A stretch of DNA of 64,000 nt from Kingdonia uniflora (Eukaryota; Streptophyta; Magnoliopsida; Ranunculales; Circaeasteraceae): NCBI GenBank assembly GCA_014058105.1, contig JACGCM010001655.1, positions 1,550,001-1,614,000 of the forward strand. Reading direction: 5' to 3'. Within the stretch, counting starts at the first letter, position 1. Every line of letters starts with the position of its first letter. The position numbers and the translations under genes were made by a program. Positions 11,495 through 21,689 of the stretch are shown piece after piece. A model generated the notes under the pieces. That model worked only from the letters and a program-made list of their open reading frames with translations. It searched no databases and was not told the origin of the DNA.

Positions 11495-12252
11495 TATAGA
11501 GGCCAAGTTTCGTAGTGGGAAAAATAGCTCTTACACCACTGAGTAATCCTCGTATAGAAGTTTGCATGTATCTTATATAATATTAAACGACACTAATATA
11601 CTAATGCACTTGCGTGGAGTCCTAGAATAAGATGTACCATGACCTCTAGCAAGGATTTTTAAGAGAATTCTTATATATATCAAAGGTAGTCGAAGGTTTG
11701 AACTGTGTAGAGTTACAGGGTATTTGAAGGTAATTTGCTAAGGCTTTTCGAAAAAAAAATTCTAACCCCTTCCTAGTGCCTCTTCCCTCCTATTTATAGG
11801 ATATAGAAAGGGCTTAGTCACCATGGGGGTCCAAATACATGCATATCCTCTGAGAAAAACTAACTTGTACCCAGAGTCGGTTCTAATGCTGTAGTTGCTG
11901 GTTCTGACATTGTTGATGTTGGTTCTGATACTGTGGTTGTTGGATATGGCACTATAGTTGTCGAGCGGCCTATTTCTCTATTATGTCTGGTGATCTGGCT
12001 ACCTGACATGTTTGCGTTTGACCATGTACGACTATGGTCAAAGTATTTCTGGTACTGATGTGAAGTTCATCCGCTGCTCATCTATCTTCGACTACAGTGG
12101 TTGGCTTCGATGGTTCCTTCGAGTGTTTGATTAATCATGGAAGGCTTCGTTGACATAGCTATCGTCTTACTAGGCTTAAGATCACTAGGTAGGCTTTGAT
12201 GTAGCCTTTGAGTGTTCGATTGGAGCTAGAAGGTTGCAAGTAGGCTATTACA
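11495..12252 (-). repeat. 3' LTR of element E2 (758 bp)
   Basis: It starts TATAGAGGCC (a TG terminus mutated to TA) and ends AGTAGGCTATTACA. The sequence matches the reverse complement of 30080-30858. The polypurine side follows at 12253 (complement of GAGAGGGCATGAA). The U3 holds a degenerate 21-bp repeat run near 11885-11965 and the shared palindrome at 12017-12043. A minus-strand TATA lies near 11812-11820 (rc of CTATTTATAGG). Confidence 0.9.
12017..12043. promoter_or_regulatory. Conserved U3 hyphenated palindrome
   Basis: TTTGACCATG-TACGACT-ATGGTCAAAG is an inverted repeat with a short centre. The same motif lies in every family LTR: 30290-30316, 35555-35581, 46963-46989, 47406-47432, 56529-56555 and 60256-60282. 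The arms (TTYGACCAT/ATGGTCRAA) are kept while flanks differ. The site is upstream of the TATA box in element orientation. A protein-binding site is an inference; the conservation is directly visible. Confidence 0.65.
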
Positions 12253-12430
12253 TTCATGCCCTCTCTGCAGGCTCAAAAATTGGTAGAGAGTGCGTGTGTT
12301 AAGAAAATGGTTAGGCTAGGGAAGTTGGAAAGTTTGAGTGAGTGATTGTTGGAATTCCGATGAGAGTAATTAAGGATGGTAATTAATGCGGGTAGTGATT
12401 AAAGTGGGATTAAATGCATCTGCATTCAAG

Positions 12431-12438
12431 TATAAATA
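12431..12438 (+). promoter_or_regulatory. TATA box upstream of asORF1 (E2)
   Basis: TATAAATA followed by GGGG lies 100 bp before the ATG of asORF1 at 12531. Corresponding boxes stand at 29892-29900 in H (minus strand), 47825-47832 in E4 and 36829-36836 in E3. The regular spacing of 70-105 bp argues for real promoters rather than chance. Confidence 0.6.
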
Positions 12439-12530
12439 GGGGTGTTAGGAGTGCTTCAAAGTATCTTCATCTTCCTTTTCAAGTAATCGAAGTCATCGAC
12501 ACTATACCGAATACGAGATATTAGAAGAAG

Positions 12531-12821
12531 ATGGAAGCCAGAGAGCACCGGATACTGGAGTAGACACATGAGCTGAAAAATAAATTCTTTGGGGACCATG
12601 GGTTGGACTAGGATATGCCAGACTTAGTCGAGCTAGAGCCGGAAGAACCGATCTCTAGGATGCCCTATGCTCATTGGTAGAGGGTGCTGCAATGGATAAA
12701 CCCACTTGCCAGCAATCGGTTCTACTTCTTGCAATGTATGGCCGATGATTTGGTAAACAAAGAGGGCCGAGTTGATGAGGAGGAGGTCGGGCTTTGCAAG
12801 AACTACCCCATCTGCAAATAG
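12531..12821 (+). pseudogene. asORF1 of element E2 (antisense small protein)
   Basis: About 97 codons run from MEAREHRILE to a TAG at 12819-12821, with in-frame stops in three places. The core reads MPDLVELEPEEPIS-PYAHW, then LASNRFYFLQCMADDLVNKE. Related proteins lie in H (29509-29799), E3 (35986-36290 and 36914-37231) and E4 (47905-48198). They share P-(D/E)-L-(V/F)-E-x-E-P, a P-(Y/F)-x-Y-(L/W) block and a final acidic tail. The order after the 3' LTR and before asORF2 is constant. No known domain is recognised and function is unknown. Confidence 0.65.
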
Positions 12822-13640
12822 GGGTATCTTGGTTTTGGTAATGGCACTAGTGTAGAAGGGGGGGGGGTAGGAAGTTATTTATTTATTTATTTTTTGCTGT
12901 TGATGTTGTCGTTGCTTGTTTTTCTGTTTCTGTGCTCTTGCTCTTTTTATTGTTTGTTTTGAATATGAATTCTCCCTTTTATACTGTCGATACATTGAAT
13001 GAAACCGTAATTTGATAAACTATAATACTGTATTGCTGATAAATATTGTAGACGACTAGACTGTAGGCGCCGTTTAGAATGTCAAACATCGATCGTAAGT
13101 AACGAACGCGATTAATGAGGGTAAGAAACTGGAGTTTAAGTCAACTAATTTAAAAAATATTGATCGAAGGTTCGAGTGCTGGACGTGCATTGGCGATGGT
13201 TTAAAGTAGGAAGTATACGATGGTTCGCAAACAAGATCAGGAGAGGTTTGATAACTTCCATTATTGAAGACAAAAAGGGCTTCAACTGTGGAGCCTGACA
13301 GTCATAAAAGCTTATATGTCAAAGGCGGTACAGTTCCTAGGGCAGGGTGCCCTACAGGTCATCATAATGTTTCCTCAGATTTTGGGTAAAAGGTGGAAGT
13401 GACACGCAGGTTTTAGTTGACAGGTTCGGGCGGGGTGCCAGAAGGGTCGAGAGGTTTGTGAAAGATCTGGTGGAGAGGAACGTGTGGTACGCACGTGGGA
13501 GCAGTTGAGGGTAAAATTGTTAATAGATGCCTCAGCTAAAAAATGAGGGGAAGTGGAGGAGTGGTAATGATGGTGAGGGGGGAAATCGAGGCGGTTTTGT
13601 CTAAAGTGGTATTTAAAGGGGCGAGGAAGAGATTTACTAT
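12822..13640 (+). other. E2 spacer between asORF1 and asORF2
   Basis: No coding region is supported. It opens with G- and T-rich low-complexity sequence (G run, then TTATTTATTTATTT) that could hold the asORF1 3' end. A TATTTAAAGGGG box at 13611-13622 lies upstream of the asORF2 leader. The same spacer occurs inverted in H at 28731-29500. The single minus-strand frame here (13375-13659) is not conserved as protein between copies. Confidence 0.5.
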
Positions 13641-16266
13641 TCCCTAAATTATCAATCATAGAGAGAAAACCAAGAGAAGGAGAAAAAGCATATACCTTTG
13701 TTGGAGAGCTTGTTGAAGAGGAGAGTAAGAATCGTCGTTGGTGTTGTTTAAATCATTCGAACAGGTACTTCTTCTGACTTCCTTGTAAAAGGTGTCCGAT
13801 ATGTATTTTTGTTCTGCCATTTCATCTTCTGTATCTGTGTTGTTGCTACTGTGGGTTAGATGTTGCTAGGGTTTTGTTTGTACTGGTAAAAAAAATGCGG
13901 GGTAACCCATGTGGCTGGAGGTCTGGCCCATTGGGGGATTAGGGATATTGAGGTGGTGACCAGGGTTGTAGTTGAATATTCAACTATGGGTTAGGAGAGT
14001 TGGAGAGGGTATACCGAAATATTATTTTAAGACGTGATAGTCGAATATATCAATCTAATTGCGTGTCTCTTTTGTTGTAGGTTATAATACGTACCTGTTA
14101 ATCTACGAGACTGAGGCCGATAGATGTGGAGATCGACGTAAATGAACCGACTGTATCTGGTCATGCTCAAGTGGGTGAGAGCAGCGATGTAGAAGATTTA
14201 GATATTGTAACAGATTCTCAATTAGCCATGATAGTACCTGAAATTGGGTCGTACTGCTCGAGTGATTAGGGAGAGTGACGGAGAGGAGATGGATGGAGGG
14301 CAGGGAAGAGGGAATGGGGGTAGTGTCGAGGCCTTGGGGGATGAGTGAGAAGAAGGGGAGCAGTACGACAATAGTGAGGGTTCGGTTGGTTCTAGGGGAG
14401 CTGCGGGGTTAGTCTCGGTTCAAGAGAAGGTGAGACTGGATCAATTCATGGCTAAACATGGTTTGTTGATGGTGGGAGTGGTGTTAATGCCAGTAGGGGC
14501 TGAGTACACATTCAGGGATACCCCTCGAGAGGGTTTCTTTGCTTTCAGAGGTAAGATTCAACTGGGGATGCGACTACCCCTTCGAAGGTTAGTGAAAGAG
14601 GTGTTGAACTACTTGGATGTGGCTCCGTGCGAGATGAATGGTAACTTTTATGAGATGATGATGGTTATCGAGGGGATGAATGTTGAGTTAGAGTGTGAGA
14701 GGTGGGGGTTGATCGAGTTGTTCGATATTGTATCGTTCTACTCGAGGAAAGCCAATAAGAAGGCGGATACTTACCATACCTAATGTCATACAGATAAGTC
14801 GTGGCTATTCGATCTGTGTTCGACAGGTAGAGGGTGGGATAAGGATTTAGTGGTAGTGAGGGGTAATTATGAGAATGCAGAGGGGGAAGGAGAGTATAGG
14901 CTGCAGCACTGGGTGTATAATCCAAGTAAGTTGACTGTCAAAGGCTTTTGGTGGATGGGGTTCAAATAGAGTATCTAAACTTGTCTTTTGTTGTTTTGCA
15001 GAACTCAACCCCATAACTTTGGCAAATCCGAAGAGGTACATTGATGAACTCATCGACTTTGATGAGGAGTGGATAAACTGAGTATTCGGGAAGATAGGTA
15101 TCATGAGGATGAGGCTGAAAAAAATAAATACTTTGCTTTGAAACGAGCCTGCTGTTGCTAGACCAGCAAAGAAAAGAAGAGAAGAAGGTACTTCGAAAGG
15201 GGCCGAAGAAATGGAGAAAGCAAGGTTAATTCGTAAGTCAAATTATTTTCCAAGGGGGCAACAAGCAGTGCCCGTGCCCAAAGTAGTTCCCGAGGCTTCG
15301 AAGCAGGCTAATAAAGGTAAGGGTAAGGTTATTCCCGAACCTTTAAAAGTCCAACCGCCAAAAATTACTCAACATAAGAGGCATCGGGAGTAGAGGGATG
15401 ATGATGCGGAGGAGATGGACGAGGCGTGATATGAAGCTGAACTAGAGGAGCATGCTCAAGCCACGGCTGCGTCGATGGCTACTCTCCATAGAAATGACCC
15501 AGAGGAGGCTAGGAAGAAGATGAATAAGGCTCTACATATGGTAACTATTTTATGTGATTATGAAATTATGCTAAAATTTACTATGCTTCGAGAAGTATTG
15601 ACGGTTCTAGTGTTCTAGCATGTACATGCTTGGGCTCAAGATTTTGCCAAGGCCCAGAAGGTGACAATGAGGCAACTGATATAGGTGATGGAAAATTTAG
15701 AGCTCGCTTGAGAGACTGCGCTGTCGTTGGAGACTGAGGTTAATGTGCTTAAGAAAGAAATATTGACTATTAGAGCTGAGTGTGCAAGGGAACTCAAAGA
15801 TGAACGTGATAACAATACTTAGATTCGGAAGGTGTTGGAGTCGATGCTTACTGAGAAGGTGGTGGAAATGGAAGAACAGAGGGTAACTTTCCAAGCGCAA
15901 TTCGATGAGGAATGTGAGACGACCACTTCCTTGAAGAACTTTATAGATAGTTTGGGGTATTATCCCATAACTTTCAAGCTCTTTCCTCCTACAAAAAGAT
16001 GCTCTGTCGAAGGTATCCCACAGACGGAAGGGATGGAAGTGAATCCTGCTAGTGGAGTTGGTGATGTGGAGGCTCCCGTGGTCGACGAGGCTGCCGCAGG
16101 TGCTGTAGCCGATGGGGTCGCAAATGTTGTGGGACTGAACCCTTCTGTCGAGGGTATTGGAGGTTTGGTAACTAGAGAACCTGAAGGAAGAGTTAATACG
16201 GCCGCGCCTGTATGAGTGGAGTGCTGGTAGAAGATGCGTCTGTGCTGTTTGGTTGCTTTAAATAAA
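13641..16266 (+). pseudogene. asORF2 of element E2 (antisense, spliced, PF04195-like plus coiled coil)
   Basis: A leader exon ends at 13764, and intron 1 (13765-14080, GT...TTGTTGTAG) is followed by exon 2. The start codon seen in H and E3 is ACG here. Exon 2 (14081-14925) includes MRLDQFMAKHGLLMVGVVLM, GMRLPLRRLVKEVLNYLDVA and FDIVSFYSRKA, the PF04195-like region. Intron 2 is 14926-15001, exon 3 is 15002-15540 (basic, PRK-rich), and intron 3 is about 15541-15618. Exon 4 ends at TGA 16213-16215 with coiled-coil sequence (EKVVEMEEQRVTFQAQFDEE). AATAAA at 16261-16266 is a fitting poly(A) signal. A nonsense TAA near 14781 and other stops make it a pseudogene. A nucleic-acid or capsid-like role cannot be read from sequence. 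Confidence 0.75.
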
Positions 16267-16415
16267 CTTTTTCTTATCTTGCTGTAATATTGAAATTTCT
16301 CTGATTTCTTGTAGTTGACTTGGATTGGTTGTGTACTGAACTTGACTTGTTAGTATATATTGTAGTTGAATTGCTGATATTCATGTATGCTTGTATTTGC
16401 GTGTGTTGAGAAGTA

Positions 16416-16820
16416 CACTACAACAAATACAGGCTTTTACGTCATTAAAAAAATGACGTAAAAGAGATTTAACATCATTTATACAAATGACGTCGAAGGT
16501 GATGAGGTGGAAAGGTAGGGACTAACAACGTCATTAAATAATTAACGTGGAAAGCTAGGCACTAACGTTATTAATTAAGTGACGTATAAGGTGTTTCAAA
16601 AAATGATGTTATTGATACCCAATTTCGGTGGCCGGCCGGCTAATGTATTCTATTGACGTCACTAAATAACGTTATTAAAAAATGACGTAGTTGAACTCTT
16701 TTAACGTCATATATAAAGTAGCGTAGTAACGTTTTCATATATCAACAATGACATTTTTAAAATGACGTCAATACCTCGAAAAATATAATAATAATAATAA
16801 TAATAAATAAATAAAATTGT
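16416..16820. repeat. CACTA left terminal and subterminal repeats
   Basis: After the TIR, forms of ATGACGT and its complement recur about every 20-50 bp in both directions up to about 16780. Subterminal arrays like this bind the CACTA transposase. An AAT microsatellite closes the block at about 16785-16815. The region 16820-17160 beyond shows nothing identifiable. Confidence 0.8.
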
Positions 16821-17167
16821 CAATCCGCTGCCTGTCCTCCTCTCTACAAAACCACCACCATATTCTACAAAAAGGTAAAATATTTGGCTAAATTATATTA
16901 CTTTCATTCAATGCAATGTGTTCGAACTTAATCACTTAATTATTTGAATTACAGAACTAAATCACTGGCAAACTTAACCAATGCACACAAAAGCTAATAA
17001 AGCAACCATAAAGAAGGGTTTTGGATGTTTCACTGCCAGAATGCTTACAGCCTTTGAGTGCCTTTGTGTATTTCTACTAATCTGGATCAATTTGTAAACC
17101 TGTCAAATCATACAAATTAAACATTAGCCCCTTGCATAGAACAACTTAGCAAATAGTATATTCACAC

Positions 17168-17526
17168 CTTGATAGTAAGGTAGGAGGAAGGTGGATATTC
17201 TCGATCGCAGATAATCGAGGATTATACCGTGAACCACTTGGATATGCACAAGCTAACACTGAAGTCCTAGCATTAAGTGAAGCAATAATTCCCACCTTTG
17301 CTATTGAAATAGTCTTTTACTCCATCACCTATTAAAGAGTTGAAGTTAAATTAGAATAACCACATCACTGCGAGAAGCTTCCTTAGAGCTTGAGGAACTG
17401 AACGAAAGGAAAATCAAGAAAACTTAGCTCATGTAACATACTTTTTGCGTTGTCCGACATCTTGTCAAACTCGTCAATGCAACATATCCCCCTATCATTA
17501 AGAACTAAGTCCCCACTCTCTAAGAC
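17168..17526 (-). pseudogene. MCM4: MCM4 fragment, AAA+ core (two exons)
   Basis: Minus-strand exon 17526-17428 encodes [20 protein letters not shown] and [12 protein letters not shown], which includes the MCM Walker B (CIDEFDKM). After an intron, exon 17328-17168 encodes [20 protein letters not shown] and [19 protein letters not shown], the sensor-1/arginine-finger stretch of MCM4. Acceptors (CAG, TAG) and the last donor (AAG|GTGTG) are in place; the internal donor has changed to GC. A base is lost after VME. MCM4 is a subunit of the replicative helicase MCM2-7. Here only a captured piece exists, without Walker A. Confidence 0.85.
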
Positions 17527-17964
17527 CTGAAAACGTAAAAATCCTTAGTCTGAGTTCTCATAATTGCACGCAATGAATTAGATACTGAACAATATACAGT
17601 AGCACGCAATGAATTTTTTTCTATCAGCAAAATTATACTTAAGTTGAAAGTCGCACATGAGGAAGATTGGGGTAACATGAAAGGACTTAATGAGGGGGAG
17701 TCAAACAGTTGGATACAGAATAAACTACAAATACTTCAGTTGGTCTATAACATGGATGATGATGCGCAACATCTTATACGCCTACGTGCAGAATACTGAA
17801 TGACTGAGATAGCTAATTATCAACTGATCTTGTATTGGTCGAGATCGACAATGTTAATAATTGCTGGCCTATACAAGAAGGTAGTTTCAGTCTAGCTAAG
17901 TAATCATGCTACTGTAGGTTTCAAGTTTTTAATTGGTTTATAATGAAATGGATGTATAACATAC
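17527..17964. other. CACTA cargo: unidentified, probably intronic
   Basis: AT-rich sequence between the MCM4 exon and the Aux/IAA exon. No frame resembles a known protein. A short direct repeat GCACGCAATGAATT occurs twice near 17565-17610. Confidence 0.4.
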
Positions 17965-18097
17965 CCCCAGGGAACATCTCCCACGAGCATCCAGTCTCCT
18001 TCTTTGTCTTCATAAGTAAGAACAAAATCAAATGATCCATCTAACTGTTTGGATGGCTTTGTTACTTGAACCCCAAGATCTGTATATCTGCATGAAC
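17965..18097 (-). pseudogene. Aux/IAA exon fragment (domain IV region)
   Basis: A 133-bp minus-strand exon with acceptor TTTAG (18098-18102) and donor GTATGT (17964-17959). It encodes [20 protein letters not shown] followed by VPWG, the hallmark of the C-terminal PB1 interaction domain (domain III-IV) of plant Aux/IAA auxin repressors. Neighbouring exons are absent. It is captured cargo in the CACTA, not a working auxin gene. Which Aux/IAA member it came from cannot be decided. Confidence 0.85.
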
Positions 18098-18388
18098 CTA
18101 AACCAAAAAAACAGATGCTACTATAAGACATGAAGCTAGAGAAAATCAACAATTAACTAGAACACCGTGATAATTAGATTTTACATAGCATCAACAAACA
18201 AGTTCTATGAAGATTTTTTTTAAACAGTGTTAAAATCACTACTGATTCATATTTCATATTTGCAGATAATTGACATGTATGTATGGAAATTGATACTTTC
18301 AATACAATAAAGATAATGTACAATATCCCAGCGATAAATTGATACTTTCAATACAATAAAGATTACACCATATATAAATTTATACACT

Positions 18389-19441
18389 TTGCGATTCGTA
18401 ATATTGAATGATGTGAATATTACGTTCTACATGGAGTGTTATAATCAAACTATTCAAGCTCCATATCAGATTCCAAGTACTGGAAACAATGGTTTTTTGA
18501 GATTGGATATCGATGGGGGCATACGGATATACACTTGGGACTGGCTAACTGGCTTGAAAGTAAATTATGTGTTTTCCAGTGAAGGGAGTGAGTGTCAGTT
18601 CCATCTCAAATGTGGTAAGTATGGTGTTTGCAAAGACGGGCAATGTTCATGTCCAAGAGGAGTCAATACGAATGGCATCAAATGCTTCACACCAACAAAT
18701 GCTCAATTCCCTACCATGGGTTGCAGCCCGATATCGGCCTCACCCTCAAATCAATATCACCTTGTAAGTTTTGGGCACTTCATATTTCAGTTATTTTGAT
18801 TGGAGAGCAGCAGTTCCTGAATCCTACAATGAGGACATGTTCACTGAATCCATCTTGCAAAGCTGTCTTCTTCAAATATTTAAATAGTAGTGGTTCAAAT
18901 GGCTATTGTTATATGCCAAGTGATGTTCTATCGATGATTGAGTATCCAACAATGCCTCATAATGGGTATAATACATCATCTTATCTCAAGGTTCCACAAA
19001 CTTCTCCTTCCACATCAAAGACTGGTAGTTCGAGTTAGCATAACTCTTGAAATTATGTTACTCATTCTGTCAGTTATATTTATGTTTGGCAACTGAAATT
19101 TTTTCTGAGAAGCTGGGGAGAGGAGGATTTGGTGCTGTATTTAAAGGAGTGCTAAAAGATGGGACTGTAGTTGTGTTAAACGGTTAGATAGTACTGATCA
19201 AGGAGCAAAGGAGTTCTCAGCGGAGGTCGATACAGTCGGCAACATCCACCACATTAATTTGATACGACTTAATGGTTTTTGTGCAGAGAAATCTCACAGG
19301 CTTTTGATTTATGAGTATATGAGTAATGGGTCTCTGGAAAAATGGATTTTCGATGAAAGCAGACAGTCTGATCTTGATTGGACAACAAGACATAGGATAT
19401 TGTTAGACATTGCGAAAGGATTACAGTATCTTCATGAAGAG
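18389..19441 (+). pseudogene. S-domain receptor-like kinase fragment, part 1
   Basis: From 18389 the frame resembles G-type-lectin S-receptor-like kinases of the SD2-5 kind: an EGF-like Cys cluster CGKYGVCKDGQCSCPRG, then NPSCKAVFFKYLNSSGSNGY in a PAN/DUF-like region. The transmembrane segment near 19040-19080 is broken. Kinase subdomain I follows (FSEKLGRGGFGAVFKG, 19105-19150). The VAVK lysine region is disrupted by a 1-base loss. The kinase then continues LIRLNGFCAEKSHRLLIYEY and DIAKGLQYLHEE, where a retrocopy interrupts it at 19442. The N-terminal lectin domain is mostly missing. Non-functional. Confidence 0.85.
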
Positions 19442-21005
19442 TGGTTCTGTTGACGAATTCACCCGTGAACGAAGCAATGATCTTCAGAGGGTATTTCGCA
19501 ATTTTGATCCCAATTTGAGACCCCAAGAGAAAGCTATCGAGTATGTTCGCGGTCTTAATGCTGCAAAGTTGGAGAAGATATTTGCAAGACCCTTTGTTAG
19601 AGCTATGGAGGGGCATATTGATGCGGTGTCGTGCATGGCGAAAAACCCGAATCACTTGAAAGGGATTTTTTGGGGTTCAATGGATGTAGATATTCGTCTA
19701 TGGGATATAGCTACCAGGAGGACAGTTTGCCAATTCCCTGGTCACCAAGGTGTAGTATAGGGTTTAACATCGTCTATAGATGGACGCATTCTCGCATCCT
19801 GTGGAACTGATTGCACTGTAAGGCTCTGGAAAATTCCCGGTGCAGCAGACGAATCAAATGATAATTCATTTAAGCCGATAGTATTTGTTTCGAAAAATGG
19901 TTTTTGGGATGTTGATCATAAATGGGAGGATAATCATTTTGCCACAGCTGGTACTTAAGTGGATATATGGGATCATAATAGGTCAGAGCCGATAAGAAGT
20001 TTTGAGTGGGGGCAAGACATTGTCATATCTGTTAGTTTTAATCCTGGAGAACCAAATATATTTTGCGGTGACAGCTAGTGATCGCAGCATAACATTGTAT
20101 GACTTGCGGTTATCATCCCCGCTGAGGAAGCTCATAATGAGGACAAAGTCTAATGCTATTGCTTGGAATCCGATGGAGCCTATGAACTTCACAGCTGCAA
20201 ATGAAGATTGCAATTGGTACAGTTATGACACTAGAAAATTGGATGAAGCCAAGTGTGTTCACAAAGATCACGTTTCTGCAGTGATGGATATCGATTACTC
20301 TCCAACAGGCCGAGAATTAGTGACTGGCTCTTATGATAGGAATCTTCCCATATAATGGTGGTCACAGCAGGGAAATTTACCATACTAAAAGGATGCAAAG
20401 GGTATTTTGCACAAAGTTTACCTGCGATGGAACATATGTCTTCTCGGGGAGTGATGACACAAATCTTTGTTTATGGAAAGCTAAAGCATAAGAACAGCTG
20501 GGAGTTCTTCCAAGGGAACGCAAAAAGCTTGAGTATGAAGAGGCTCTCATTAATCGGTTCAAGCATCTTCCAGAGATTAACCGTGTAGTGAGGCACAGGT
20601 ATGTACCAAAATCAATATTCAAGGCGAGTGCACTCAGACGCACCGTAAATGAAACTGAGAGGAAAAAAGAGGAGAGGAGGAGAGCTCACAGTGCGCCAGG
20701 AAGTATGAAACCAGTACCAATGCGTAAGAAACGAATCATTCAAGAAGTTGAATGAGTAAATTTTATCGTCCAAGCAAAAGGAGATGAATATTGCAATTCA
20801 ATGTCTTACCACAATGCTTCTGTGCCAATTCAAGATGGTAGAGCCATTGATTTTATGCTGAAGCGTAGTTATGTATTTCTTTTTCTTATCCAAGGAATAT
20901 TGTCTCAGTTTTGTAATATAGATAAATACCTTGTCACTTGTGGAAAGATTTTGAGAACTAGTTCTGAAATGTTATTAAAAAATAGACCCAAAAAAAAAAA
21001 AAAAG
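19442..21005 (+). pseudogene. DCAF13: Processed pseudogene of DCAF13 (SOF1-like WD40 protein)
   Basis: An intronless copy starts about ten codons into the protein (DEFTRERSNDLQRVFRNFD). It passes through WD40 blades (GHIDAVSCMAKNPNHLKGIF, IRLWDIATRRTVCQFPGHQG, ASCGTDCTVRLW). It ends with the Sof1 C-terminus (RHRYVPKSIFKASALRRTV, then a KKRIIQEVE end) and a stop at 20753-20755. About 230 bp of 3' UTR and a 15-base poly(A) (20990-21004) follow. It is flanked by the 13-bp duplication TCTTCATGAAGAG at 19429-19441 and 21006-21018, inside the kinase frame. Stops and frameshifts near 19758, 19957, 20080 and 20340 kill it. DCAF13 is a CUL4 adaptor/rRNA processing factor. Confidence 0.95.
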
Positions 21006-21545
21006 TCTTCATGAAGAGACAGCGAATTGTTCATTTAGACGTTAAACCACAAAACATCCTTCTCGATGACAAATTTAGTGCCAAAGTTAATCGACCGAGA
21101 TGAAAGCCAAGTGACATGTATCCGGGGAACTCTAGGGTACATAGCTCTTGAGTGGCAGCACTCACGCATTACTGTCAAAGCTGACATCTATAGCTATGGG
21201 GTTGTTTTGGTTGTGGTAGTGAGTGGAAGGAAGAGCTTGGACTACTCAAGACCCGAGTCTGATATGCACTTACTAAAACTCTTGGAAAGAAAGGTGGAAG
21301 AGAACCGTTTGTTTGACATTGTTCACTTTGAAAGTGAAGATTTGCAATTTGCCGAAGAATAAATTGTTAGGATGATAAAGCTTGGAATTTGGGGTTTAAA
21401 TGTTGATCATACGAAAAGGCCCCCTATGTCTACTGTGGTTAAGGTACTAGAGGGGTGTATGGAGTTGGAAACATATTTTGGTTATAAATTTTCAGACGTT
21501 ATTCCTCCTCAAACTGTTCCTAGTACTTGTGTATGTCTTTGTGTA
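21006..21545 (+). pseudogene. S-domain receptor-like kinase fragment, part 2
   Basis: The kinase resumes after the retrocopy: RQRIVHLDVKPQNILLDDKF is the catalytic loop (HLDVKPQN). The DFG motif is lost in a short deletion, after which LIDRDESQVTCIRGTLGYIA and EWQHSRITVKADIYSYGVVL give the activation segment and subdomains VIII-IX. RPPMSTVVKVLEGCMELE is subdomain XI. A TGA at 21546-21548 closes it. Part 1 and part 2 join exactly if the DCAF13 copy and one duplication are removed. Confidence 0.9.
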
Positions 21546-21689
21546 TGAGGGATCTGTATTTCAGCAGTAAGATTTATCAACATTGTAGTGAAATATATCT
21601 AAGATAGACTATAGTTTCTTAGAATCAAATTTCATTTTGGATGAAACTTTCCCGACTCTGAACTAGTAAATATGTGACACTCAAAAACC

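Noticed and set aside
13375..13659. 94-codon minus-strand frame in the E2 spacer
   Set aside because: It runs against asORF2, crosses the leader, and is not conserved in the H or E3 counterparts.
18285..18365. Direct repeat of ATTGATACTTTCAATACAATAAAGAT (two copies, first 20 bases shown as ATTGATACTTTCAATACAAT)
   Set aside because: About 50 bp apart in AT-rich cargo; no insertion lies between and nothing indicates more than local duplication.
21060..21362. Reading the kinase as a live gene
   Set aside because: The VAVK lysine is lost to a frameshift, DFG is deleted, and a retrocopy splits the frame.
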